A stretch of DNA of 64,000 bases from JBKQHQ01 sp052148715 (GCA_052148715.1 JBKQHQ010000031.1:1-64000), one strand, 5' to 3'; positions 1-8,368 are shown, numbered from the stretch's first letter. The notes: generated by a model from the sequence alone, not told the origin. A program made the numbers and translations.

Positions 1-481
1 TGCTGTGCCCCAGGTTCTCGAAGGCAACGCCGCCTGTCACGAAGAATAGCCAGCGGTCCGCGGCCCAACCGAGGCGACCGCGCACCGTGCTGAACCAGTT
101 CTCCTGGTGCGAGGTAAACGTGGTTCCAAGGGTGCTGGCGAGGCTCGAGGTTCCGGTCTGGCTCGAGCCGTCGAAGTCGCCTTCGATGCCGAGCACGAGC
201 TTGCCAACTTGCAAGTTGTAACCGAGCTGGCCGCCGCCGATCACGCCGCCGAGGCCCGTCGACGAGCTATTCTGGCTGCCCGCCACGGTCGCACCGGTAG
301 CCGTCAGGAGGCTTCCGGCGTCATTGGCCTGAGCGTAACCGCCGCCGAGGTTGGCGCCAATATAGAACCCGGTCCAAGAGTAGAGGGCAGGCGGCGCTTT
401 GTAGGCGACGGATAGGTCCGCCGCATAGGCGGGAAGGGCGAACGCAAGCCCTACTGACGCAATTGCAAGCAGCTTCCGCAT
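1..481 (-). CDS. Outer-membrane beta-barrel protein (Omp25/Omp31-like), 3' end outside window
   Basis: The reading frame opens at an ATG at 481 and runs leftwards without a stop to the window edge, giving about 160 residues. It starts with a classic signal peptide (MRKLLAIASVGLAFALPAYA, then ADLSVAYKAPP) and continues with the Trp-Thr-Gly-Phe-Tyr-Ile-Gly-Ala-Asn first strand. GGGQLGYN and VTGGVAF blocks follow, typical of the small Omp25/Opa-like eight-stranded barrels of Hyphomicrobiales. It is the first of a cluster of such paralogues on this strand. Family members are surface proteins of the outer membrane, and a specific role cannot be read from the sequence. The C-terminal strands lie outside the window. 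Confidence 0.85.
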   Translation of the reverse strand, partial: MRKLLAIASVGLAFALPAYAADLSVAYKAPPALYSWTGFYIGANLGGGYAQANDAGSLLTATGATVAGSQNSSSTGLGGVIGGGQLGYNLQVGKLVLGIEGDFDGSSQTGTSSLASTLGTTFTSHQENWFSTVRGRLGWAADRWLFFVTGGVAFENLGHS

Positions 482-548
482 GACACAACCCTCAACCCTC
501 GACAGAATTAGGAACTGGAACTGCGATATCTCGATATATCGCAGCAGG

Positions 549-1307
549 TCAGAAACGGATGTAGGTCGTCACACCACCGAAGGCCCCGTTCCCTTGATCT
601 CGGTCGTGTAAATACCCGCCATAAAGCCCCAACTCGAGCTTGCCGAATTTAAGCCCGTTGATGCTCCCGCCAAGGCGCCATTGGGCATAATGCTCGTCTC
701 CCAACATCGCCATATACGGCCCCACAAAAACCTCGGGCTTGAATAAGGCGTACCCCACCTCGAACTGGGAATAGTAGGCTTTGAATGCGGTCGAGTAACT
801 TGCCTCACCAGAAATCATCGTCTTGGTGGTCGGATTCGAGTAGAGCTCAGCGTGCGCCTTGTAGCCAAATTCGGTGCCTTGCACCGGATTTAGTGGATCG
901 AAAGCGTTCACGCGGTTCTCCTCAACGTTGCCGCCGAGCATCAGCAGGAGACTGGTGTTGCCGGACTTATTAAAAAACTCATAGCCGAACAGCAGGCTTT
1001 GCTCCTGGCCGACCCCGTACACCCGAGACAGGGTTGTGTCGTCGATATAACTGTAGGTTCCGTCGACGCTCGAGAAACGGACGCGAAATCCCGATTTGTC
1101 CAGTCCCTCTTTGGTAGGCGCCCACAGCAGCGCGAAATCGCCATAGGCGCTGTAGGGATTGGTAAGCGTAAAGCCGGCGTTGATCGCGACGGTCTCCACC
1201 GCCTCCGACGTATCGTCCGCCGACTTAATGCTCAAGCCTGCCGCGGAGGCAGATACAATGCCCGCAAACACGGACGCCACTAATGTCGCCATCCTAAAAA
1301 ACATCAC
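549..1307 (-). CDS. BcsS-like exported outer-membrane protein
   Basis: A 252-residue protein with an N-terminal signal peptide ending near SASAAG and a body of alternating polar and aromatic strands ending in ...TTYIRF, the aromatic C-terminus of outer-membrane barrels. Blocks such as LDKSGFRVRFS, LLFGYEF and FVGPYMAMLGDEHYA recall the BcsS family, which is found with cellulose-synthase loci in alphaproteobacteria and has no firmly established biochemical role. No bcsA/bcsB gene is visible here, so a link to cellulose is inference. It sits between two Omp25-like genes on the same strand. The barrel character is clear; the family name is less certain. Confidence 0.6.
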   Translation of the reverse strand: MMFFRMATLVASVFAGIVSASAAGLSIKSADDTSEAVETVAINAGFTLTNPYSAYGDFALLWAPTKEGLDKSGFRVRFSSVDGTYSYIDDTTLSRVYGVGQEQSLLFGYEFFNKSGNTSLLLMLGGNVEENRVNAFDPLNPVQGTEFGYKAHAELYSNPTTKTMISGEASYSTAFKAYYSQFEVGYALFKPEVFVGPYMAMLGDEHYAQWRLGGSINGLKFGKLELGLYGGYLHDRDQGNGAFGGVTTYIRF

Positions 1308-1412
1308 GGTACTCCATTCACCCGTTCAGGACACTCGACTTTTTGCCTCCGCAGAGATCGTCAAGCCCAGGCCGGACGGACTCTCAGAGGGCGCTTCGGT
1401 TGGATTCGGGTA

Positions 1413-2147
1413 TCAGAATCGGTAGTTCAGACCGGCTCGCACGATGTTGTCTGGCGTGCGAACGCCGTTGGTCACGGAGGTGAACGGAAGCGGCGCCCCC
1501 AAGCCGGTAGTCGTGGTGGTCCAAGTGCCGGTGTCGAGATAGAGGTATTCCACTCGGCCGGTCCAGTTGTCCCACAGCGCGGTTTCAATGCCGCCGCCGA
1601 CGGAATAGCCGGCGCGTGTCGTCGAGCCGCTGGAAATGCCCGTCAACACACCGGTCGTGGTCGTGAATGCGTCGCTGAAGCCGACGTTTTGCCATGCGAA
1701 ACCGCCGGTCACGTACCACAACCAGCGATTGGCCGCGAAGCCGACCCGAGCGCGCGCGGTGCCGAACGCGCGTATCGAGGTCGCCACTGCGTCCGTGCCG
1801 AAGCCGGTGACCGTCGACGTGCCGGTGCCGCTTTGGCCGGAGCCGTCAACGTCGGCTTCGAGGCCGAACACGAGGTTGCCGCTCTGCCAGTTGTAACCGA
1901 TCTGGCCACCACCGATCACGCCGCTGAGCGTCGACGAAGCCGAGTTGACAGCACCAACGGGCAAGAATGTGTCGGTATTTGTAACGTTCGCCCAGGCGCC
2001 ACCCAAGTTGATGCCGACGTAGAAGCCGGTCCAGTTGTAGGGGGCGACATAAGCCGGGGCTTTGGTGGGATAGGCGGGAAGATCGGCGGCGAAGGCCGGC
2101 GCCGCCAGGGCGGCAACAGCTGCGCTGGCAAGGAGAAGACGCTGCAT
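1413..2147 (-). CDS. Outer-membrane beta-barrel protein (Omp25/Omp31-like)
   Basis: About 244 residues counted from the ATG at 2147. A good signal peptide begins MQRLLLASAAVAALAAPAFA and is followed by ADLP and the WTGFYVGINLGGAW first strand. The later blocks GGGQIGYN, LVFGLEADVDGS, ARVGF, WYVTGGFAW and VEYLYLDTG, and the final AGLNYRF, define the small surface-barrel family. The frame is open for 80 more codons upstream, and that part encodes a second, damaged barrel N-terminus (separate entry). No strong ribosome-binding site lies before 2147, so translation could begin upstream and yield a chimera. The internal signal peptide makes 2147 the best functional start. Confidence 0.75.
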   Translation of the reverse strand: MQRLLLASAAVAALAAPAFAADLPAYPTKAPAYVAPYNWTGFYVGINLGGAWANVTNTDTFLPVGAVNSASSTLSGVIGGGQIGYNWQSGNLVFGLEADVDGSGQSGTGTSTVTGFGTDAVATSIRAFGTARARVGFAANRWLWYVTGGFAWQNVGFSDAFTTTTGVLTGISSGSTTRAGYSVGGGIETALWDNWTGRVEYLYLDTGTWTTTTTGLGAPLPFTSVTNGVRTPDNIVRAGLNYRF

Positions 2148-2375
2148 TAGCGTCAGCGCGGTAGACAAGGTCGGGAAGGGGGCATCGCCCGCGGGAGAGG
2201 CGATGGCGGGGGTGGTCACACCATCCGTGCTCCACCCGTAACCGGCATTAACGCCGAGGTAAAATTTGGTCGAGGAGAAGTCCGTTACGTAAGGCGGCGG
2301 CGCCTTGTAGACCGGCAAATCCGCAGCCACTTCAGACGCCACAGAACCACTGCTGCTCAAACGCAACTTCTTCAT
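2148..2375 (-). pseudogene. In-frame remnant of a second outer-membrane barrel N-terminus
   Basis: Directly upstream of, and in frame with, the barrel gene starting at 2147. The ATG at 2375 begins MKKLRLSSSGSVASEVAADL, then PVYKAPPPY and KFYLGVNAGYGW, the normal start of a paralogous barrel. The signal peptide has lost its hydrophobic core (SSSGSVASEV), and the barrel breaks off after about 65 residues into a low-similarity linker before the next signal peptide. It looks like a deletion fusion between two tandem paralogues. Whether it is translated is unknown. Confidence 0.6.
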
Positions 2376-2387
2376 GACAACCCCCAA

Positions 2388-2930
2388 ACGCTACGCGGCT
2401 ACACCACTGGCGCACTCGTTTACCACTGGCAGCACGCTACGCAGGACAATCTCCTGCTAGCAACCAAATACCACTTGCCTGATTCGGGATTCGGCAGGCA
2501 ACAGGCCTTCGCGCTATTCGGGTTGATGTGGTATTTTAGCAACGCTTGAAAAAATTGATCCTAATTAAAAAGCGAACCCCCACGAACGACGCGGCGATAG
2601 GCGAATCACGAGCTCCGCCATGAACTGGAAAGAGCCGTATTCTCAAAGATTTGCGCGATGGTGCCGGATGGTGGGCGCCAGACCGACGACGCCATTCATC
2701 AAGATTGTGCGGGTCACGGATGGGTCCCACCCGTCACGGTGGAATATCCACAGGAACCTTCTTTTCCACAACCGCTGCCAGTCACCGGTCCGGTCCTTCA
2801 TGTGACTGCCGGACCAATTCCTGCTGTTGCTTGTCATCCCTGGAAAGCGGTGAAGCTCGCAGGTCGTCGACTTGTTCACGTGCGCTTCGATAGGTGGCAG
2901 CAACGAGATGGGGTCTTCGCAGCCAGTGCC
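2388..2930. other. Intergenic stretch with no supportable gene
   Basis: About 540 bases between the chimeric barrel gene and the DUF6998-like remnant. The part around 2440-2580 is visibly richer in A and T than its surroundings and probably carries the promoter of the leftward barrel gene. No open frame here has a recognisable protein pattern, and no RNA gene is recognised. Confidence 0.4.
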
Positions 2931-3174
2931 TCAGCAATTATTGGCGTGTTGATGATTTTCCGTCGCAAGGATACACCGCCGAGTTGGATCATCCGCGTGA
3001 TGGCCGTCGGCGGACGCCACGCAGGGTCAGCCCGAAGGCTTCAGCGGGAATAACCTCGCCGATCGATCCGACGAGATCATCGTGAGGCGTAAATTTGCGA
3101 CCGGGGTAAGCCTGTTCGAGCGCGTCGACTGCGACGTAGATTTGCGAAATGGGGTTAGGAAGCTTAATGCGCAT
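2931..3174 (-). pseudogene. Frameshifted DUF6998-like fragment
   Basis: From the ATG at 3174 the leftward frame reads MRIKLPNPISQIYVAVDALE and continues with YPGRKFTPHDDLVGSIGEVI, then AEAFGLTL. This matches the pattern of short DUF6998-type proteins (GRKFT-x-D-x-HLVGSIGEVIAA). It then degenerates into an Arg-rich tail with a stop at 2989. After a one-base shift the reading continues as ASADGHHADDPTRR, close to the expected next block, until a stop at 2931. The family normally continues well beyond this, so the gene looks broken and shortened. Its start overlaps the end of the upstream leftward gene. Confidence 0.45.
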
Positions 3175-3460
3175 TAAGATCAACCCTCTCCGCTTTAATC
3201 TTTCCTTCGTGGATGCAGATGCGCGGATAGAATTTTAGCGGCTCTCCCATATTGGCCGCTGTTGCCTCATAGATCAAAACCCAGCTTTCGTCCGCATCCC
3301 ATGCGATGATTAGGTCGTTCAATCGTTTCCGGGTCACGCGCGTCCAGGCCGACGACCATGGAATGTCCGACAGAACTGATCCACATTCGAAATGGTTGGA
3401 TCGCAAGGTACCGCGGCGAATAGATCGCTCCGATCGCGCGCAAGCATCCGAGCGGCTCAT
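3164..3460 (-). CDS. Hypothetical protein
   Basis: The leftward frame ends at 3164 and overlaps the start of the DUF6998-like remnant by about 11 bases (the ATG at 3174 lies inside its last codons), which suggests an old operon. The coding-like part is the C-terminal half: SVLSDIPWSSAWTRVTRKRL, then DLIIAWDADESWVLIYEATA and the following KFYPRICIHEGKIKAERVDL. I do not recognise a family. The ATG at 3460 gives 98 residues, but the frame is open upstream and no clear ribosome-binding site fixes the start. It may itself be decayed at its 5' end. Confidence 0.4.
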   Translation of the reverse strand: MSRSDACARSERSIRRGTLRSNHFECGSVLSDIPWSSAWTRVTRKRLNDLIIAWDADESWVLIYEATAANMGEPLKFYPRICIHEGKIKAERVDLNAH

Positions 3461-3627
3461 ACGTTGACGTGATCCATTTTTACCAAGGTTGAATGGTTTA
3501 ATTCGCAGACGCCTGCAAAATAGCCCTATCGGTTGCCCGAAAATGATCGGGATGCGCAACTCAATTGCGTTCGGCGGCCAGCGCGTAGCCTCAAGCGGGC
3601 CCAATCGCCGAACCAAGGAGACGTAAC

Positions 3628-4683
3628 ATGGATACGACTCAAGCATCCGATAAAATCAATGGTCAGCGCCGCCGCTTTGTTGGCACCGCGGCCATGACAC
3701 TTGCTGCCGCCGGGCTCGGCGTGACCGGTTTTGCGAACGCACAAACCGGCATGACAAAGCTGCCCGCGATCAAACCGGGGAACAGATCGTTCCGGTCACT
3801 GAAACAGATCGATGCCGGCCTTCTAAACGTCGGGTACGCTGAGGACGGGCCCGCCGACGGACCCGCGGTCATTCTTCTGCACGGCTGGCCCTACGACATT
3901 CACAGTTATGTGGATGTGGCCCCCTCGCTGGCGTCGGCCGGGTACCGAGTGATCGTGCCGTACCTGCGCGGCTATGGCACGACGCATTTTTTGTCGAGCG
4001 AAGCGTTCCGCAACGCTCAGCCGTCGGCGGTCGCGCTCGATATCATCGCACTGATGGATGTGCTCAAGATCGAGAAGCCGATTATTGGTGGCTTTGATTG
4101 GGGAGCGAGGACGGCCGACATCATCGCGGCGCTCTGGCCGGAGCGCTGCAAGGCGCTGGTCTCGGTCAGCGGTTATCTAATCGGCGGCCAGCAAGCCGGG
4201 ATGATCCCGTTGCCGCCGAAGGCAGAGCTCGAATGGTGGTACCAGTTCTATTTCGCTACCGAGCGAGGCAGGGCCGGCTACGAGAAATATCGACATGACT
4301 TTGCGAAGCTTATCTGGCAGACGGCTTCGCCGAAGTGGAACTTCGACGAAGCCACCTTCGATCGCAGTGCGGCGGCCTTCGAAAATCCGGATCACGTCGC
4401 CATCACGATTCACAATTACCGGTGGCGGCAAGGATTGGCCGAAGGCGAGCCGAAATATGACGATCTGGAGAAAAAGCTCGCCCAAGGTCCGGTCATTGCC
4501 GTGCCGACCATTACCCTTGAAGGTGACGCTAATGGAGCGCCGCACGCGGACCCCAGCGCCTATGCCAAGCAGTTCTCGGGCAGATATGCCCATAGGACCA
4601 TCGAGGGCGGCGTCGGGCACAATCTGCCGCAAGAAGCTCCGCAAGCCTTTGCTCAAGCCATCGTTGACGTCGCCGAGGTTTGA
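3628..4683 (+). CDS. Exported alpha/beta hydrolase, epoxide hydrolase/dehalogenase-like
   Basis: A 351-residue protein starting at an ATG preceded by AAGGAG at good spacing. The N-terminus has a twin-arginine-like patch (RRRFVG) and a hydrophobic stretch ending in FANAQ, so export is likely. The fold signatures are HGWPYD (oxyanion hole), GGFDWGAR with Asp as nucleophile in the G-x-D-x-G elbow, and EGGVGHNLP with the catalytic His. An Asp nucleophile fits the epoxide hydrolase and haloalkane dehalogenase groups rather than serine esterases. The substrate cannot be told. It stands alone, divergent from the hypothetical gene to its left. Confidence 0.85.
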   Translation: MDTTQASDKINGQRRRFVGTAAMTLAAAGLGVTGFANAQTGMTKLPAIKPGNRSFRSLKQIDAGLLNVGYAEDGPADGPAVILLHGWPYDIHSYVDVAPSLASAGYRVIVPYLRGYGTTHFLSSEAFRNAQPSAVALDIIALMDVLKIEKPIIGGFDWGARTADIIAALWPERCKALVSVSGYLIGGQQAGMIPLPPKAELEWWYQFYFATERGRAGYEKYRHDFAKLIWQTASPKWNFDEATFDRSAAAFENPDHVAITIHNYRWRQGLAEGEPKYDDLEKKLAQGPVIAVPTITLEGDANGAPHADPSAYAKQFSGRYAHRTIEGGVGHNLPQEAPQAFAQAIVDVAEV

Positions 4684-4929
4684 CGCGCGTTAGCTCGCGC
4701 CCCCTGCGGACGGACAGATAGTGTCGCCGGTCACCAACAACCCGCCGCGCCCGCGGCCCGACAACTCCAGGGCGCGGCGGGCAGGCCCGGTCCCTTTTGA
4801 CGTCCATCGCTGGGGGACCGGGCATCCGGGACGGGTGTCACCCCAGTCCGGCACCTCTCCGGCGATCGGCGAGTTTAGCCAACGACCGCCGTTCCATCTT
4901 TTTTGAAATGTTGCTTCAGGATTCGGGTG
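4684..4929. other. Intergenic stretch after the hydrolase gene
   Basis: With the terminator to its right, this forms about 340 bases without an intact gene between the hydrolase and the decayed barrel gene. It is GC-rich and contains no open frame that I can support. Confidence 0.4.
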
Positions 4930-4968
4930 GCACAAAAGACAAAGCCCCGGCGGTGGAAGCACCGGGGC
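4930..4968 (-). terminator. Candidate rho-independent terminator
   Basis: The perfect stem GCCCCGG/CCGGGGC (4944-4950 with 4962-4968) encloses an 11-base loop. Read on the minus strand it is followed by a T-rich stretch, CTTTGTCTTTT. It lies about 55 bases beyond the stop of the decayed barrel gene at 5024, so it is probably that gene's old terminator. Confidence 0.55.
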
Positions 4969-5023
4969 CTCTGTTCGCTGAAGTGAAAAATCCGACGGTT
5001 CGGCGATCAGTTCTTTGTATAGA

Positions 5024-5545
5024 TCAGAAATGCCAGTTCAGGCCCACGCGCGCGATTTGGTCTATCACGGCAACGTTCTTGCTGGTGGTGATGGTCGGAT
5101 CTAAGTTGAAGTCCTTCGATCCAAGGTCGACATAGAGATACTCGAGCTTCACCGACCACCAATTGTGAGGTACCGGCATGGATGGGAACAACGCGCATTC
5201 CCCACCTACGCCCACGGTCCAGCCCGTCATCATGTTCAGAAGCCAAGCTACAAGGATTAGGATTGCAGGTGCCGGCTGTAACTCCGGCGAATGCCGCGCC
5301 GCCTGTCACGTAGAGCAGCAATTCATCGCGTGCGCCGAATTTGTGACCTCGCGCGCGAGCGTCGGCAGGGAAGGTGCGACGAACCCGGGAGAACCGGTGA
5401 TGGATACCGAGACGAGATATCGAAGTCCGACTGGACCGCGTCGGTATGTGTTTCCGGGCCCTTGTGATCACTGCCAGGACTACGGGATTGCGGTCTGGAA
5501 AGCGATGTCCGACGCGCAATCCGACAAATGACGCATCATCATTCA
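5024..5545 (-). pseudogene. Decayed outer-membrane beta-barrel gene
   Basis: Pieces of a small outer-membrane barrel lie in different frames on the minus strand. One frame holds DELLLYVTGGAAFAGVTAG. Another, ending at 5024, holds TGWTVGVGGECALFP, VKLEYLYVDLGS and the terminal ARVGLNWHF. Upstream, SVSITGSPGFVAPSLPTLAR appears in yet another frame. At least two frameshifts therefore break the gene, and no signal peptide is recognisable at its 5' end. The intact paralogues nearby (6066-6803, 1413-2147, 1-481) show what the gene once was. Confidence 0.7.
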
Positions 5546-5773
5546 AATTGGGGACATTGCCACCGTCCGAGCACCCGCGGCAGATCGGCTGGGGTTAGGG
5601 AGCCGTGGTGGAGCATCAGCGCCACTCGATATTTTCGACCCGTCGCACCGCAGGAGCGTCCTCCGGGTCTGAATTTTTTAAATTCCCGAAGAAATTTCGT
5701 CGGTTCGACTTAACTCAACGTCAAGATGTGGTGCGTATATTCGCGTATGCGGCAACCGGATGAGAGGGGTCTC

Positions 5774-5935
5774 ATGCCTGCGATCATGCGTTTCTTGCGC
5801 GACAACTCTGGTGCAACGGCGATCGAATACGGCCTGATTGCCGCTGGCATCTCCATAGCAATCATCGCCATCGTCAATACGCTCGGCGGTACACTCAATA
5901 CGACGTTCACCGGGGTCAACACCCAGCTCAGATAA
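5774..5935 (+). CDS. Flp-type (type IVb) pilin
   Basis: A 53-residue protein, MPAIMRFLRDNSGATAIEYG followed by LIAAGISIAIIAIVNTLGGT. This is the hallmark Flp pilin: a short leader, a cleavage site before ATAIEYG with Glu at position 5 of the mature part and Tyr next to it, and one hydrophobic helix. The ATG at 5774 has GAGAGGGG just upstream. In-frame codons further upstream have no such site and were left out. Flp pilins are processed by a TadV/CpaA peptidase and assembled by Tad secretion. No tad/cpa genes are in the window, so this is an orphan pilin gene. Confidence 0.9.
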   Translation: MPAIMRFLRDNSGATAIEYGLIAAGISIAIIAIVNTLGGTLNTTFTGVNTQLR

Positions 5936-6065
5936 GGCAGGCGTTGATCGGTGAACGGGCGGTCTCGTCGCCTTTGCGTCCGAAGCAGGAAAAATATCGT
6001 ACGGTAATACCAATCCAAGAGGCCTTTGCCACGCCGCGTGCTCGCGACGTGCGCCTTCATGCTGG

Positions 6066-6803
6066 TCAGAACTTCCAGTTCAGACCGGCGCGAACCGTGT
6101 GGAAGTGCGTTGTTACGGTCTGGTATATTTCCCCGGGAAAAAGCACGGCATCTTGAGGATCCTGCGAGTTCCAGGAACCGAGATCTACGTAAAGATATTC
6201 CGTTTTCAAGGTCAAGTTGCGAGTGAAGGCGTATTCGAAGCCGCCACCTACGGTCCAGCCCGCGCGGATCGTTGACCAGGTCTCCGAGTAGCCCGGCGGT
6301 TGCTGGCTTGGCGACGCATAATAGCTGTTGGTCAAGTGGCCATAAGCCAAGCCGCCCGTCACGTAGGGCAGTACAGTGCCGAAAGCGTAGCCGAATCGGG
6401 CGCGGGCGGTACCCCACCAATCGATCTGTGACCCAAATTGTAAAATGCTGGCGCTATAGTCGGCATATGTGCCTTTAAGTGTGGAGTCCTGAAAATCCGC
6501 TTCAAACCCAACCACCCAATTGGATGTCGGGAATTGATAATTGAAACCGATCTGACCGCCACCGGAGAACCCGCCCGAAACCGCATGGTCCCAAGCATAG
6601 GGAACACCAAAATCCGTCCATGTTTGGCTGAAGCCACCGGCCGAGAGTCCGGCATTCCCACCGACGTATAAGCCCGTCCAGTTCGATGCCGGCGGCGATG
6701 CTTTCCATACAGGGGCTAAATCGGCCGCACGTGCGGCGAGCGACGTCGCCAGCAAAGTAGCCATGGTTAGGCTTAAGCTAGAGCGAATGAATCCGCGCCG
6801 CAT
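6066..6803 (-). CDS. Outer-membrane beta-barrel protein (Omp25/Omp31-like)
   Basis: A 245-residue protein with a signal peptide (MRRGFIRSSLSLTMATLLAT, cleaved near AARA-ADLAP), a WTGLYVGGNAGLS first strand, GGGQIGFNYQ, WVVGFEADFQDS, ARFGYAFG, LPYVTGGLAYG, LKTEYLYVDLGS and the C-terminal AGLNWKF. Length and motif order match the intact paralogues in this cluster. It is an outer-membrane surface protein with no more specific function visible. It is transcribed leftwards, convergent with the Flp pilin gene. The frame is intact, unlike the copy at 5024-5545. Confidence 0.85.
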   Translation of the reverse strand: MRRGFIRSSLSLTMATLLATSLAARAADLAPVWKASPPASNWTGLYVGGNAGLSAGGFSQTWTDFGVPYAWDHAVSGGFSGGGQIGFNYQFPTSNWVVGFEADFQDSTLKGTYADYSASILQFGSQIDWWGTARARFGYAFGTVLPYVTGGLAYGHLTNSYYASPSQQPPGYSETWSTIRAGWTVGGGFEYAFTRNLTLKTEYLYVDLGSWNSQDPQDAVLFPGEIYQTVTTHFHTVRAGLNWKF

Positions 6804-7165
6804 GTGTTTGCCTCCGGTTGGGCGGGGGCAAACGAGGTACGACTAAACGCACCCCCCGATTCGGTCGGTTGCACGCTACCATGGAAGCATTGGGTTACCG
6901 TGTCGCTTTTGCAACATCTGCTTGAAATCTCGTAGCACCCATTTCCGGGCGAGCGACTGCAGGCACGGCGCGATGAAGCCGGGGTGGGGTGCGGGCCGCG
7001 AGCGGCGGAGGGGCAGGGCGGGGAGGTAGCGCGACGGCGTCGGAAGGCGAGTCAGTGGACCATTGCTGGGCGTGGTCTGCGCGTTGCGCTGGGCGTCGAC
7101 TTGCCAGCGAACGGCGCAGGCTGATCGCGGAGGGGGCGCAATGACGCTGCTCGCGACAGAGGCGA
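6804..7165. other. Intergenic stretch holding one copy of a dispersed repeat
   Basis: About 360 bases between a barrel gene and an FMN reductase gene. It contains the repeat copy at 6959-7055 and otherwise GC-rich sequence without a recognisable gene. Confidence 0.4.
6959..7055 (-). repeat. Dispersed repeat, copy A (gene-fragment-like)
   Basis: The first 24 bases, starting GCAGGCACGGCGCGATGAAG, are identical to a second copy at 20179-20271. The copies also share GCGAGCGGCGGAGGG and CGGAAGGCGAGTCA at matching positions. Read on the minus strand both copies give TRLP-x-PS followed by GFIAPCL, which resembles the N-terminus of DNA-ligase-like proteins (inference). The copies are therefore probably relics of a gene fragment that has spread. 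Confidence 0.55.
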
Positions 7166-7756
7166 TCAATACGGCGGCGGCTTGCGCTGTCGCTGCATCT
7201 TTGCGGCTTCCACCCACCACATCAAATCGTCGGCGAAGCGCGGGAACGCGCCTTCGAGGGCCTTGCCGCCTTCGCCCATCGGCGCAGCATCAGCCGTGAG
7301 GGTCTGACCGATGTTGCCAACCGCAATCGTGCTTGAAACCACGACCATTCCCATCTCGGAGAGTGTGCCGTGCCAAGCGGTTGCGGCCCGTGCGCCGGAC
7401 AAACGGCCCCCCGAATAGCTCGCGATCGCAGCCGGCCGCCAGAACCATTCCTCCAGAAAATGATCCGTCAGGTTTTTCAGTCCGGGCTGGACACCCCAAT
7501 TATATTCGCCGGTGACGAATACGAAGCCATCGGCGTCGCGAATCTTGCCCGCCAACCGCTGAAGCTGCTCGGGAGCGTGTCCCGGCGGATATTCCTTATA
7601 CATTCTGTCGAGCATCGGAAGGTTGACCGTCTTGGCGTCGATCAGTTCGACGGCGTCGCCCCGGCGCAGCAATCGCTCAACCACGAATTCCGCGAGGCGG
7701 ATACCCATCCGGTCGGAACGGTAGGAGCCGTAAAAAACGAGAATTCGATGGCCCAT
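7166..7756 (-). CDS. NAD(P)H-dependent FMN reductase family flavoprotein
   Basis: A 196-residue flavodoxin-fold protein. The N-terminal ILVFYGSYRSDRMGIRLAEF is the phosphate-binding loop of the FMN reductase family. GFVFVTGEYNWGVQPGLKN is the conserved TPEYN-like flavin-contacting block, followed by YSGGRLSGARA. Members reduce FMN or use bound FMN to reduce quinones, chromate or azo compounds with NAD(P)H in the cytoplasm; the true substrate is not visible. The start at 7756 gives the standard N-terminus of the family. It is divergent from the NTF2-like gene to its right. Confidence 0.85.
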   Translation of the reverse strand: MGHRILVFYGSYRSDRMGIRLAEFVVERLLRRGDAVELIDAKTVNLPMLDRMYKEYPPGHAPEQLQRLAGKIRDADGFVFVTGEYNWGVQPGLKNLTDHFLEEWFWRPAAIASYSGGRLSGARAATAWHGTLSEMGMVVVSSTIAVGNIGQTLTADAAPMGEGGKALEGAFPRFADDLMWWVEAAKMQRQRKPPPY

Positions 7757-7975
7757 TGCAATCCCTCACCGGGCAAATGCGGCCGGCTTGCGGTTGGTCG
7801 CGGACTCGACCACCCAAGCCTAGGCCGAAGCCGATCATATCAAGGCAAGAGCAGGCCTGACGAGGCGACGACTGGCGCGATCGTCAACAGCGCCCTATGT
7901 GGGCCGAGCAGCGTTTCGCCACAATGGATTCAGTCGTCGCGAAATGATGGCCGGAAGCCCAGGTGGGAGGGAGAG

Positions 7976-8368
7976 ATGGATGATCGAGCCGTGCGGACGG
8001 CGCTGGAGCGGCACTGGGAAGCTTCGGACGCGGGCAATTTCAAGGTCGAGCATGAAATCTACCGCGAGGACGCAGTGCTCGATTATCCGCAATCGGGCGA
8101 GCGGATCCGCGGCCGGCACAACATTCAAGAGAGCCGGTTCGTCCAGCCGAACAAGAAGCGTTTTACGGTCCGGCGAATTACCGGCAGCGGCGACCTCTGG
8201 GTCTCCGAATTCATACTCAGCTATGACGGCAAGCCATCTTACACAGTGAGCATCATGGAATTCCGTGAAGGACTGGTGGCCCACGAAACGCAATATTTCG
8301 CCGATCCATTTGACCCTGCACCCTCGCGTGCGCGTCTTGTCGAGCGAATAGGCGCTTCACCGCAGTGA
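7976..8368 (+). CDS. NTF2-like (SnoaL-like) protein
   Basis: The ATG at 7976 follows GGGAGGGAG and gives 130 residues: MDDRAVRTALERHWEASDAG, then a Tyr-rich cone with EDAVLDYPQSGERIRGR and HETQYFADPF. The pattern of a helix, DPF/YPQSGE and curved strands ending in a Tyr-Phe-Ala-Asp-Pro-Phe motif is typical of NTF2-like proteins of the SnoaL-type group. These can be small isomerases, cyclases or binding proteins, and no catalytic residues let me choose. Upstream in-frame codons overlap the divergent reductase gene and are not used. Confidence 0.75.
   Translation: MDDRAVRTALERHWEASDAGNFKVEHEIYREDAVLDYPQSGERIRGRHNIQESRFVQPNKKRFTVRRITGSGDLWVSEFILSYDGKPSYTVSIMEFREGLVAHETQYFADPFDPAPSRARLVERIGASPQ

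Noticed and set aside
7370..7975. A 202-codon N-terminal extension of the NTF2-like gene
   Set aside because: The extension overlaps the FMN reductase gene on the opposite strand. GGGAGG before the ATG at 7976 and the family length fix the later start.
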